Assembly (NCBI RefSeq): GCF_946477055.1
Contig: NZ_CAMKXG010000224.1
Location: 1-5,821, forward strand
DNA from: Lonsdalea britannica
Lineage (GTDB): Bacteria > Pseudomonadota > Gammaproteobacteria > Enterobacterales > Enterobacteriaceae
Direction: 5' to 3'
DNA length: 5,821 nt
Below the pieces are notes generated by a model. That model did no database searches. It was not told where the DNA came from and saw only the letters and a program-made list of their open reading frames with translations. The position numbers were made by a program, and so were the translations under genes. Below are positions 1 to 5,821 of this stretch, one piece after another (the first letter of the stretch is position 1; each line of letters starts with the position of its first letter).

Positions 1-1025
1 ACCCCAAGGCCCTGGCGTACTGCCGGGAGTACGGACATTTCGATCAGATCATCACTTTGCCGATCAAAACGGTGAAATTTGCCTCGCTGGTGACCTGGTT
101 TATGTGGGGTGACATACTGAAAATAAAGAAAATTTTGCAGAAATGTCATGCCACGTCCGTCATCGTTTCTCAGGGACGCATCGAAATCGGCAATCTGGGC
201 AGCATGGCGGCCCGCCTGATCTCGGTTCCTGTCACGTCCTATATCCCGATGGCGCACGGCTACGTTGAGCTGTACGGCAAGAGCGCGACCAACGTCTTCA
301 AGGATGCGCTCTGCGCCATTCTCTATCGGCTGCCTGCACGCTACATCACCATCAGCGATTCCGTCAAAGCGTCACTGCAGCAAAAAAGCGGCCGCGACAC
401 GCCTGTCGACGTGGTGGCGAATTATATCGATCGTAAGCCGCAGGCCGACGTCGCCCGTGCGATTACGCCGCTTACCGCTGTGCCGCCGGACACATTTACG
501 CTGGTGATCCCGGGTCGACTGCTGGACAAGCAGAAAGGGCAAATCGACTATCTCACCGCGTTGAAGACGGTGATTGCCCGGCAGCCAAACGTGAAGTGCT
601 TTCTGGTCGGGGATGGGGAAGATAAAGCGCGTATTCGCGACTTTATTACAGCGAATCAGCTGCATAACCACGTTGAGCTGCTGGGAAACCGCGACGATAT
701 GCTGGCGATTATGTCGCAGGCGGATTTGATTGTGATCCCCTCCAAATTCGAAGGCGTACCGCTGGTGCTGATCGAGGCCGCATTATTGAATAAAAAAATA
801 ATTGCTTCCCGGATTGATGGAATTAAGGATTATCTCAACGCCACCTTCCTCTTCGAGAGTCATAATATCGACGAAATGAGCCGGGTGACCTTACAGCATA
901 TGACATCGAGCGGGGAAGATAATTACCGAGAGTCGCTGAAGGCATTAATCCAGCGTCATCAAAATGACTTCGTTAATGATTTTTATGCGGCCCTGATTCA
1001 GCCGTCGGTTGAAAGCGCATCGTAA
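1..1025 (+). CDS. Glycosyltransferase, GT4-type (GT-B fold), 5'-truncated by window edge
   Basis: The protein probably transfers a sugar from a nucleotide-sugar donor to a growing lipid-linked exopolysaccharide unit on the cytoplasmic side of the inner membrane. The reading frame is open from base 3 (first codons Pro-Lys-Ala-Leu-Ala), so the gene begins outside the window; the TTG at 57 is only an internal codon. About 340 residues are visible. The C-terminal domain shows the GT4 features: a PGRLLDKQKG segment (about 510-539) whose Arg and Lys usually contact the donor phosphates, a FLVGDGED strand, and an exact EX7E motif, EGVPLVLIE, at 750-776. The N-terminal acceptor domain is only partly present. 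The gene ends in tandem TAA stops (1023-1028) and is followed 14 bases later by a second glycosyltransferase. The family call is firm; donor, acceptor and linkage cannot be told from sequence, so no symbol is given. Confidence 0.9.
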   Translation, partial: PKALAYCREYGHFDQIITLPIKTVKFASLVTWFMWGDILKIKKILQKCHATSVIVSQGRIEIGNLGSMAARLISVPVTSYIPMAHGYVELYGKSATNVFKDALCAILYRLPARYITISDSVKASLQQKSGRDTPVDVVANYIDRKPQADVARAITPLTAVPPDTFTLVIPGRLLDKQKGQIDYLTALKTVIARQPNVKCFLVGDGEDKARIRDFITANQLHNHVELLGNRDDMLAIMSQADLIVIPSKFEGVPLVLIEAALLNKKIIASRIDGIKDYLNATFLFESHNIDEMSRVTLQHMTSSGEDNYRESLKALIQRHQNDFVNDFYAALIQPSVESAS

Positions 1026-1039
1026 TAAAGGAACCTATA

Positions 1040-1894
1040 ATGCATTGCAATTATGTCGTTGTCGTAGTGCTTTATAATAAACAGGTCGCCGCGTCTACGA
1101 CATTATCTACGCTGGCGGATTATGACTTTAAAACCGCTAAGCTGATCATTCATAATAATGGTCCGCAGGCGCTCGACATTGATACGGCTTCCTCCAATGC
1201 TTTTCAACAAAGTTTCGGAAAAGTCGAATTGATTAATTGTCTGGATAATCCTTCGCTGAGCGTAATTTATAATCGTTATATTCAATCTCATCCAGAAGCG
1301 GAAAAATTTGTTTTACTGGATGACGACACCACGATTAACGAAACATTTCAGCAGGCGCTATTGAAAGGGACGGCGGACGTGGAGTGCCCGAAAATTATTT
1401 CGGTCTTCGATAAAGAAACTTATTACCCCATGTCGCACAATGCCGTGGTGGCTGATGCCGAAGTGCTGGATCCGTTTTCTGCGGTATCCATCGGTTCGGG
1501 GCTGATTATTCATCGTTCGCTGGTCGATAAGTTTCGCCAGCACGGCCTGTCATTGTTCGACGAGCACTACGCGCTCTATGGCGTTGACACCAGCTTCTTC
1601 CGCCGCATCCATCTGCTGGCCCATAAAGGCGTGACGATCACGCTGAGCACGACTTGCTATTTGATGCACTCCTTGTCCAGAACGGAAGGGGCAATGAATG
1701 ACTTCAGAAGAAAAGAAAGAATATGGGACCTGGCTATTTCGACGCGGCAATATCCCAGTGTCAGAGGGTATTACGTCTTTTTGAAAAGACTGTTATCCGA
1801 TCTGTGCGCATTCAAACTCGGTGATACGTTTCTGCTTATCTCGGCTTTTATTGCGGGTAGACACCCAAAATGTCGGACGCTGAAAAATCAGTAG
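1040..1894 (+). CDS. Glycosyltransferase family 2 (GT-A fold), possibly rhamnosyltransferase-like
   Basis: This complete 284-residue protein looks like an inverting GT2 enzyme that adds one sugar to the polysaccharide repeat unit in the cytoplasm. Visible features are an N-terminal hydrophobic strand (VVVVVLYNK, residues 6-14), the nucleotide-binding IIHNNG segment (36-41), a DXD-like triple Asp in LLDDDT (94-96) for metal and donor phosphates, and FDEHYALYGVDTSFFRR (173-189), the usual position of the catalytic base region in this family. A HSLSR motif follows in the C-terminal third. The layout resembles WbbL-type rhamnosyltransferases, but the donor is uncertain. The ATG at 1040 is preceded by AAAGGAA (1027-1033) at good spacing, which supports this start. 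A hydrophobic stretch near the C-terminus may help membrane association. Base composition is distinctly AT-rich around 1200-1320 (about 30-35% GC by eye count), unlike manB. It sits between the GT4 gene and manC in an apparent operon. Confidence 0.9.
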   Translation: MHCNYVVVVVLYNKQVAASTTLSTLADYDFKTAKLIIHNNGPQALDIDTASSNAFQQSFGKVELINCLDNPSLSVIYNRYIQSHPEAEKFVLLDDDTTINETFQQALLKGTADVECPKIISVFDKETYYPMSHNAVVADAEVLDPFSAVSIGSGLIIHRSLVDKFRQHGLSLFDEHYALYGVDTSFFRRIHLLAHKGVTITLSTTCYLMHSLSRTEGAMNDFRRKERIWDLAISTRQYPSVRGYYVFLKRLLSDLCAFKLGDTFLLISAFIAGRHPKCRTLKNQ

Positions 1895-1930
1895 CCTTCT
1901 TTTCCACTCAGATATTTTCCAGGATACGCT

Positions 1931-3355
1931 ATGTTAACTATTATTCCCGTCGTAATGGCAGGCGGAACAGGCAGTCGTCTATGGCCTTTATCCCGCGAAT
2001 TATTCCCCAAACAGTTTTTAACGATTGGCGAATCTGTAGGAAGTCTGCTGCAAAACACGGTGACAAGAATTGAAGGGATCGAAAATATATCGATAAAACC
2101 CCCACTGGTTATCTGTAATGAAAATCATCGTTTTCTGGTCGCCGAGCAATTAAGAGAAATCGACAAGATTGATAACAATATTATTCTCGAACCGGTGGGA
2201 AAAAATACCGCACCGGCCGTCGCTTTAGCCGCGCATCTGGCGAATCAGAACGATCCCGACAGTTTGCTGCTGGTATTAGCGGCGGACCATCTGATTAAGA
2301 AAGAAGATCATTTCCACGCCGCTATTATCGACGCGGTGCACTACGCGGCAAATAATCAGCTGGTGACGTTTGGCATTATTCCGGAATATCCGGAAACCGG
2401 TTATGGCTATATCAAAAAGGGCGAGGGGCTGTCGGATTCCTGCTTCCGCGTGGATGCCTTTGTCGAGAAACCCGATTTGGCGAAAGCCGAAGCGTATGTC
2501 GCCAATGGCGGCTACAGCTGGAACAGCGGCATGTTTCTGTTCAAGGCGGGAAAATATCTGGAAGAGCTGGAGAAGCACAGCCCGGACATCTATCGGATCA
2601 CCCGCGAAAGCATCGAACGCAGCCAGAAAGATTTGGATTTCATCCGCGTCGATGCGGAGAGCTTCGCGCAGTGCCCGAGTGATTCCATCGACTACGCCGT
2701 GATGGAAAAGACCAGCGATGCGGTCGTGATCCCCATCGATGCAGGCTGGAGCGACGTCGGTTCGTGGTCTTCGCTCTGGGATGTCTCCGCTAAAGATGAA
2801 AACGGCAACGTCAATGTAGGGGAAGTGATCTCCTTTGACTCCCGCAACAACTACATCTCTTCCGAATCGGCGCTCGTCGCCACTATCGGACTGGACGACG
2901 TCGTGGTGATCAATACCAACGATGCGCTGCTGATCTCTCGCAAAGATCGCGTTCAGGACGTCAAGAAAGTGGTCGAAGAGCTGAAACATCGGGGCTGCCA
3001 CCATTTCCGCGAGCACCAATACTCCTTCCGCCCGTGGGGCAACATTTCCAATATCGATGCGGGCGACCGTTATCAGGTGAAGCGCATCGTGGTGCATCCG
3101 GGCCAGGGGCTGTCGCTACAGCGACACTACCATCGCGCAGAGCACTGGGTGGTGGTGAGCGGTACCGCAAAAGTGAACGTGGATAACAAAGAATTTTATC
3201 TGTCGGAGAACCAGTCCACGGTGATCCCGACGAATAGCGTACATACGCTGGAAAATCCCGGGCAGATCGACCTGATCATGATCGAAGTACGTTCGGGGCA
3301 TCACATAACGGAAGACGACATCGTCAGATTGAAAGATCGCTATGGTCGCGTTTAA
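1931..3355 (+). CDS. manC: Mannose-1-phosphate guanylyltransferase / mannose-6-phosphate isomerase (type II, bifunctional)
   Basis: ManC (CpsB in the colanic acid locus) is a cytosolic enzyme that makes GDP-mannose from mannose-1-phosphate and GTP; its C-terminal cupin domain also interconverts fructose-6-phosphate and mannose-6-phosphate. The 474 residues match the usual full length. The N-terminal pyrophosphorylase signature VMAGGTGSRLWPLSR is at residues 8-22, PETGYGYI at 154-161 and the sugar-binding FVEKP at 177-181. The isomerase domain has cupin motif 1, QRHYHRAEHW (397-406), and motif 2, PTNSVHTLEN (433-442). Motif 1 in relatives as I recall them is QMHHHRAEHW, so Met-to-Arg and a middle His-to-Tyr change are present, but the HXH and Glu ligand pattern is kept. 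The ATG is preceded by AGGA (1921-1924). It lies 36 bases after the GT2 gene and 15 bases before manB, its pathway partner. GC content rises along the gene, from about 40% near the start to about 60% in the middle. Confidence 0.97.
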   Translation: MLTIIPVVMAGGTGSRLWPLSRELFPKQFLTIGESVGSLLQNTVTRIEGIENISIKPPLVICNENHRFLVAEQLREIDKIDNNIILEPVGKNTAPAVALAAHLANQNDPDSLLLVLAADHLIKKEDHFHAAIIDAVHYAANNQLVTFGIIPEYPETGYGYIKKGEGLSDSCFRVDAFVEKPDLAKAEAYVANGGYSWNSGMFLFKAGKYLEELEKHSPDIYRITRESIERSQKDLDFIRVDAESFAQCPSDSIDYAVMEKTSDAVVIPIDAGWSDVGSWSSLWDVSAKDENGNVNVGEVISFDSRNNYISSESALVATIGLDDVVVINTNDALLISRKDRVQDVKKVVEELKHRGCHHFREHQYSFRPWGNISNIDAGDRYQVKRIVVHPGQGLSLQRHYHRAEHWVVVSGTAKVNVDNKEFYLSENQSTVIPTNSVHTLENPGQIDLIMIEVRSGHHITEDDIVRLKDRYGRV

Positions 3356-3370
3356 GAGAGGGGATCGGTA

Positions 3371-4738
3371 ATGGATCAGTTGACCTGCTTTAAAGCCTAT
3401 GACATCCGCGGGCAGTTGGGCGAAGAACTCAATGAAGATATCGCTTATCGGATAGGCCGCGCTTACGGCGACTATTTGAAGCCTAAAGCGATTGTGCTGG
3501 GCAGCGATGTCCGCTTGACCAGCGAAAGCCTGAAGTTGGCGCTGGCCAAAGGGCTGCAGGATGCGGGCACCGATGTGATCGATATCGGTCTGTCGGGCAC
3601 GGAAGAGATTTATTTCGCCACCTCGCATCTGAAAACGGACGGCGGTATTGAAGTGACCGCCAGCCATAACCCGATCAACTACAACGGGATGAAACTGGTG
3701 CGCGAAAACTCGCGGCCGATCAGCGGCGATACCGGACTGCGCGAAGTGCAGCGCATTGCGGAAAGCAACGCATTTTCCAACGATGGACGCCCCCGCGGCA
3801 GCTACCGCAAAGAGAATACGCTTCCGGCCTACATCGAGCATATTCTGTCCTACATCAGCTTGGACAACCTGACGCCGCTGAAACTGGTCGTGAACTCTGG
3901 GAACGGCGCGGCAGGGCACGTTATTGATGCGATCGAGGCGATATTCAAACAGAAGAACGTGCCGGTTGAATTTATTAAGGTTCACCATCAGCCCGACGGC
4001 CACTTCCCGAACGGCATTCCTAACCCGTTGCTTCCTGAGTGTCGCGCCGATACCGCGAACGCCGTGCGTGAAACGGGCGCTGACATGGGGATCGCGTTCG
4101 ACGGCGACTTCGACCGTTGCTTCCTGTTTGATAATCAGGGCAACTTCATTGAGGGTTATTACATCGTCGGGCTGTTGGCCGAAGCGTTCCTGAAGAAAAA
4201 CCCCGGCAGTAAAATCATCCACGATCCGCGCCTCAGCTGGAATACCGAGGATATCGTCACCACCGCCGGCGGCCAGCCGGTGATGTCGAAAACCGGTCAC
4301 GCCTTTATTAAAGAGCGTATGCGGTCTGAAGATGCGATCTACGGCGGCGAAATGAGCGCGCACCATTACTTCCGCGATTTCTTCTACTGCGACAGCGGGA
4401 TGATCCCGTGGCTGCTGGTAGCGGAGCTGTTAAGCGTTAAGCAGCAGCCGCTGGCGGATATGGTGAAGTCCCGCATCGAAGCCTATCCCTCGTCCGGTGA
4501 AATCAACGTGACGCTGACGGAGCCGGCCATCTCGATTAACAACGTCAAAACGCACTATGCCGCGACGGCAGAGGCGATTGACGAGACGGACGGCATCAGC
4601 ATGTCTTTCGGCACCTGGCGCTTCAACCTGCGTTCTTCCAACACGGAACCGGTGGTACGCCTCAACGTCGAGTCGAAGAATGATATCCCGCTGATGAAAC
4701 AGAAAACGGATGAAATTCTGGCGCTGCTTTCCGAGTAG
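3371..4738 (+). CDS. manB: Phosphomannomutase
   Basis: ManB (CpsG) is a cytosolic alpha-D-phosphohexomutase that converts mannose-6-phosphate to mannose-1-phosphate, the substrate of ManC encoded just upstream. The 455 residues equal the usual length. All four family signatures are visible: the phosphoserine loop TASHNP at residues 96-101 (catalytic Ser98), the Mg-binding loop DGDFDR at 244-249, the sugar-binding loop GGEMSAHH at 325-332, and the phosphate-binding loop RSSNTEP at 421-427. GEMS in the sugar loop, rather than a glucose-specific variant, agrees with phosphomannomutase or phosphomannomutase/phosphoglucomutase specificity. A strong purine-rich Shine-Dalgarno (GAGAGGGG, 3356-3363) lies 7 bases before the ATG. 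The short gap to manC implies co-transcription and coordinated GDP-mannose supply. The long antisense reading frame over its first two thirds is a shadow of its codon use. No intrinsic terminator with a U-tract is evident right after the stop. Confidence 0.97.
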   Translation: MDQLTCFKAYDIRGQLGEELNEDIAYRIGRAYGDYLKPKAIVLGSDVRLTSESLKLALAKGLQDAGTDVIDIGLSGTEEIYFATSHLKTDGGIEVTASHNPINYNGMKLVRENSRPISGDTGLREVQRIAESNAFSNDGRPRGSYRKENTLPAYIEHILSYISLDNLTPLKLVVNSGNGAAGHVIDAIEAIFKQKNVPVEFIKVHHQPDGHFPNGIPNPLLPECRADTANAVRETGADMGIAFDGDFDRCFLFDNQGNFIEGYYIVGLLAEAFLKKNPGSKIIHDPRLSWNTEDIVTTAGGQPVMSKTGHAFIKERMRSEDAIYGGEMSAHHYFRDFFYCDSGMIPWLLVAELLSVKQQPLADMVKSRIEAYPSSGEINVTLTEPAISINNVKTHYAATAEAIDETDGISMSFGTWRFNLRSSNTEPVVRLNVESKNDIPLMKQKTDEILALLSE

Positions 4739-4837
4739 GCCTTATTGCGTGAGGCTCCGGTTTATCACCCCGCAGGTGAGTCGAATGAACGCGACGCGGG
4801 CGGATCGCCAGACCTCACGGGAATACGTGGACTGAAA

Positions 4838-4873
4838 CCACAGGCTGGCCGGTTTTAATGCGCCAGCCTGTGG
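4838..4873 (+). terminator. Perfect 12-bp hairpin, terminator-like but without U-tract
   Basis: CCACAGGCTGGC (4838-4849) and GCCAGCCTGTGG (4862-4873) are exact reverse complements separated by a 12-base loop. The stem is GC-rich and would be stable in RNA. It begins 100 bases after the manB stop. The bases after it (ATCGAAGACT) contain no T-run, so it is not a standard intrinsic terminator on the + strand; on the opposite strand it is followed only by TTTCAGT, also weak. It could protect the 3' end of the manC-manB message, pause RNA polymerase, or act as an attenuator for the hydrolase gene. The hairpin itself is certain; its role is inference. Confidence 0.4.
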
Positions 4874-4978
4874 ATCGAAGACTGAACGAGTGGACATGAG
4901 GTATCGCGCTGTTGTCGCGCGTTAGTACCGATGTCGTGTCATTGAGCCGCATTTCCCGTTCGTGGACCACTATTGAGT

Positions 4979-4988
4979 AGGTGAGAGG
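4979..4988 (+). promoter_or_regulatory. Ribosome binding site of the glycoside hydrolase gene
   Basis: The purine-rich stretch AGGTGAGAGG lies 5-8 bases upstream of the ATG at 4994. An in-frame TGA at 4982-4984 falls inside it, so translation cannot begin further upstream in this frame, and the ATG is followed at once by a good signal peptide. Together these fix the start of the gene. Confidence 0.7.
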
Positions 4989-4993
4989 CCAGT

Positions 4994-5821
4994 ATGCAGA
5001 ACGTCAAGAAAACGTCCGTGTGTTTATATTTATTGTCATCTTTGGCTTTCGCTTCTTTCGCCGCGCAGGCGGCAGGAAAAAGCGAACAGGATTACTTCAG
5101 CGATAACAATAAATATATATACAGCGATCTTACGACCAAGCATTTCGCGTTGCAGAGGTTGCCTGACGACGGGGCGGTCATCGAGGCCTATCAATATGAC
5201 GATCTTGGTAACCTTCTGGCGATCCCGTTCTTCAAAAAAGTCCTTCGAAGCAGTGACAACGGCGGCGCAATTTCGCCTACCGTCGATATCACGTTTCCGG
5301 CGCTGGGCCTGTACAAAATCAACATCATCGACGGCAACGATAAGAAGCTCGATGAACGTAACGTCGCGCTCATTCCGCCCGTCGGCCCGCTCAACGATGC
5401 GGTGGGCGTAAACACCCATTTCGGCCAGGGGCGTTGGGACGCAAATAAGGCGATGCCGCTCGTTCAGGCGGCGGGTATCGGCTGGATCCGCGATGAGATC
5501 CCGTGGAGCACGGTGGAAAAAAGCAAAGCGCGTTTCGTCTATCCCAACTACGTGGACAACTATCTTCGACTGGCGAGTCAGCTGCAGGTCAAACCGCTGG
5601 TGGTGCTGGATTACGCCAATGAACGCGTCTATCCCGGCCCTATCGCCGGTAACGCCGAGCACTTCGCCAACTATGCCAAAAATACGGTATCCCGCTATCA
5701 CGAAACGGTGAAACACTGGGAAGTCTGGAATGAGCCGCGTCCCCAAACCTTCGGCACCAAGGATTGGGCAGGCTATACGGCGTTTTTGAAGCAGGTGTAT
5801 ACTGCTTCAAAAACGCCGTAT
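4994..5821 (+). CDS. Secreted clan GH-A glycoside hydrolase (GH39/GH5-like), 3'-truncated by window edge
   Basis: No stop codon occurs before the window end, so only the first 276 residues are seen. Residues 1-26 form a Sec signal peptide: Lys5-Lys6, a hydrophobic core (CLYLLSSLAFASF) and an AQA cleavage site before Ala27. There is no lipobox, so the mature enzyme should be periplasmic or exported. Residues about 30-130 look like a beta-rich N-terminal domain. A TIM barrel then begins with DAVGVNTHF (135-143), continues with WIRDEIPW (164-171) and PLVVLDYAN, and reaches WEVWNEP (242-248), where Glu247 is the expected acid/base of clan GH-A. The nucleophile Glu would lie beyond the window. PslG, the Psl hydrolase of Pseudomonas, has this type of fold and context, so I infer cleavage or trimming of the polymer made by this locus. 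Family assignment within the clan and substrate are uncertain. The final residues overlap a suspect inverted repeat and may be wrong. Confidence 0.85.
   Translation, partial: MQNVKKTSVCLYLLSSLAFASFAAQAAGKSEQDYFSDNNKYIYSDLTTKHFALQRLPDDGAVIEAYQYDDLGNLLAIPFFKKVLRSSDNGGAISPTVDITFPALGLYKINIIDGNDKKLDERNVALIPPVGPLNDAVGVNTHFGQGRWDANKAMPLVQAAGIGWIRDEIPWSTVEKSKARFVYPNYVDNYLRLASQLQVKPLVVLDYANERVYPGPIAGNAEHFANYAKNTVSRYHETVKHWEVWNEPRPQTFGTKDWAGYTAFLKQVYTASKTPY
5775..5821. repeat. Perfect 20-bp inverted repeat at the window end
   Basis: The 20 bases at 5775-5794 are the exact reverse complement of 5802-5821, with a 7-base loop GTGTATA (5795-5801). The repeat lies inside the hydrolase reading frame and its right arm stops exactly at the last base of the window. 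A perfect repeat this long within coding sequence is very unlikely by chance. A fold-back (snap-back) artefact at a contig end is the simplest explanation. A real hairpin or an insertion junction is possible but less likely. Confidence 0.9.

Larger units (their letters stand above)
4739..4993 (+). other. Intergenic region with possible leader structure between manB and the hydrolase gene
   Basis: This 255-base stretch carries no convincing gene. It contains a perfect 12-bp hairpin (4838-4873), smaller complementary segments upstream of it (CGTGAGG 4748-4754 with CCTCACG 4813-4819, and CCCGC 4769-4773 with GCGGG 4796-4800, nested inside), and a 16-codon ATG-initiated frame at 4785-4835 preceded by AGGTGAG. 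A weak sigma-70-like pair, CTGAAA (4832-4837) and TTTAAT (4854-4859) with a 16-base spacer, overlaps the hairpin. I found no JUMPstart/ops element. The gap is far longer than the others in the operon, so the hydrolase may have its own promoter or reduced read-through; neither can be settled by inspection. Confidence 0.5.

Noticed and set aside
57..59. TTG as the start of the first glycosyltransferase
   Set aside because: The frame is open to the left edge and the preceding codons read as ordinary protein; a TTG start here would leave the N-terminal domain incomplete.
2276..3097. A 273-codon open frame on the minus strand opposite manC
   Set aside because: It lies fully within manC, shows no domain I recognise and is explained as a codon-bias shadow.
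3116..4366. A 416-codon open frame on the minus strand opposite manB
   Set aside because: manB on the + strand has all four catalytic motifs and a clear ribosome binding site. The antisense frame has no recognisable domain and follows from the codon use of the real gene.
4832..4859. CTGAAA-16-TTTAAT as a sigma-70 promoter for the hydrolase
   Set aside because: The -35 matches consensus at only four of six positions and the pair overlaps the hairpin, so it is too weak to list as a separate promoter.
4896..4925. A nine-codon ATG frame (MRYRAVVAR) in the intergenic region
   Set aside because: No good Shine-Dalgarno precedes it and a frame this short is expected by chance.
4962..4970. Small palindrome GTGGACCAC upstream of the hydrolase as an operator
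   Set aside because: The arms are only four bases and match no operator I know.
5036..5746. A 236-codon open frame on the minus strand opposite the hydrolase
   Set aside because: The + strand frame has a signal peptide, Shine-Dalgarno and GH-A motifs including WNEP; the antisense frame has none of these and no recognisable family.

Overview
The window reads as part of an exopolysaccharide or capsule biosynthesis locus from a Gram-negative gammaproteobacterium, most likely an Enterobacterales member. The manC and manB proteins look enterobacterial in length and motifs, and the order glycosyltransferase-manC-manB recalls colanic-acid-type loci. A plant-associated Pectobacteriaceae genus such as Brenneria or Dickeya would fit, but that placement is a guess from gene content and composition and was not tested. 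All genes lie on the + strand.

Layout. Positions 1-1025 hold the 3' part of a GT-B fold (GT4-type) glycosyltransferase whose start lies off the left edge. Positions 1040-1894 hold a complete GT2-type (GT-A fold) glycosyltransferase. Positions 1931-3355 hold manC, a bifunctional mannose-1-phosphate guanylyltransferase / mannose-6-phosphate isomerase. Positions 3371-4738 hold manB, a phosphomannomutase. These four genes are 14, 36 and 15 bases apart, each of the last three has its own Shine-Dalgarno sequence, and no terminator is visible between them, so they look like one operon. A 255-base non-coding stretch (4739-4993) follows; it contains a perfect 12-bp hairpin and a possible very short leader ORF. 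From 4994 to the right edge runs the 5' part of a secreted clan GH-A (TIM-barrel) glycoside hydrolase with a Sec signal peptide and a WNEP acid/base motif.

How the parts fit. ManC (isomerase half), ManB and ManC (transferase half) together turn fructose-6-phosphate into GDP-mannose. The two glycosyltransferases would add sugars to a lipid-linked repeat unit at the inner face of the cytoplasmic membrane. The exported hydrolase probably cuts or trims the finished polymer in the periplasm or outside the cell, as PslG, AlgL and BcsZ do in other polysaccharide systems. Its exact substrate cannot be read from the sequence.

Two points deserve caution or a second look. The last 47 bases form a perfect 20-bp inverted repeat with a 7-base loop that ends exactly at the window end; it is probably a fold-back artefact at a contig end, so the last few residues of the hydrolase should not be trusted. 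Base composition also changes clearly along the window, from AT-rich in the GT2 gene and the start of manC to GC-richer in the rest of manC, manB and the hydrolase, as expected of a mosaic polysaccharide locus.
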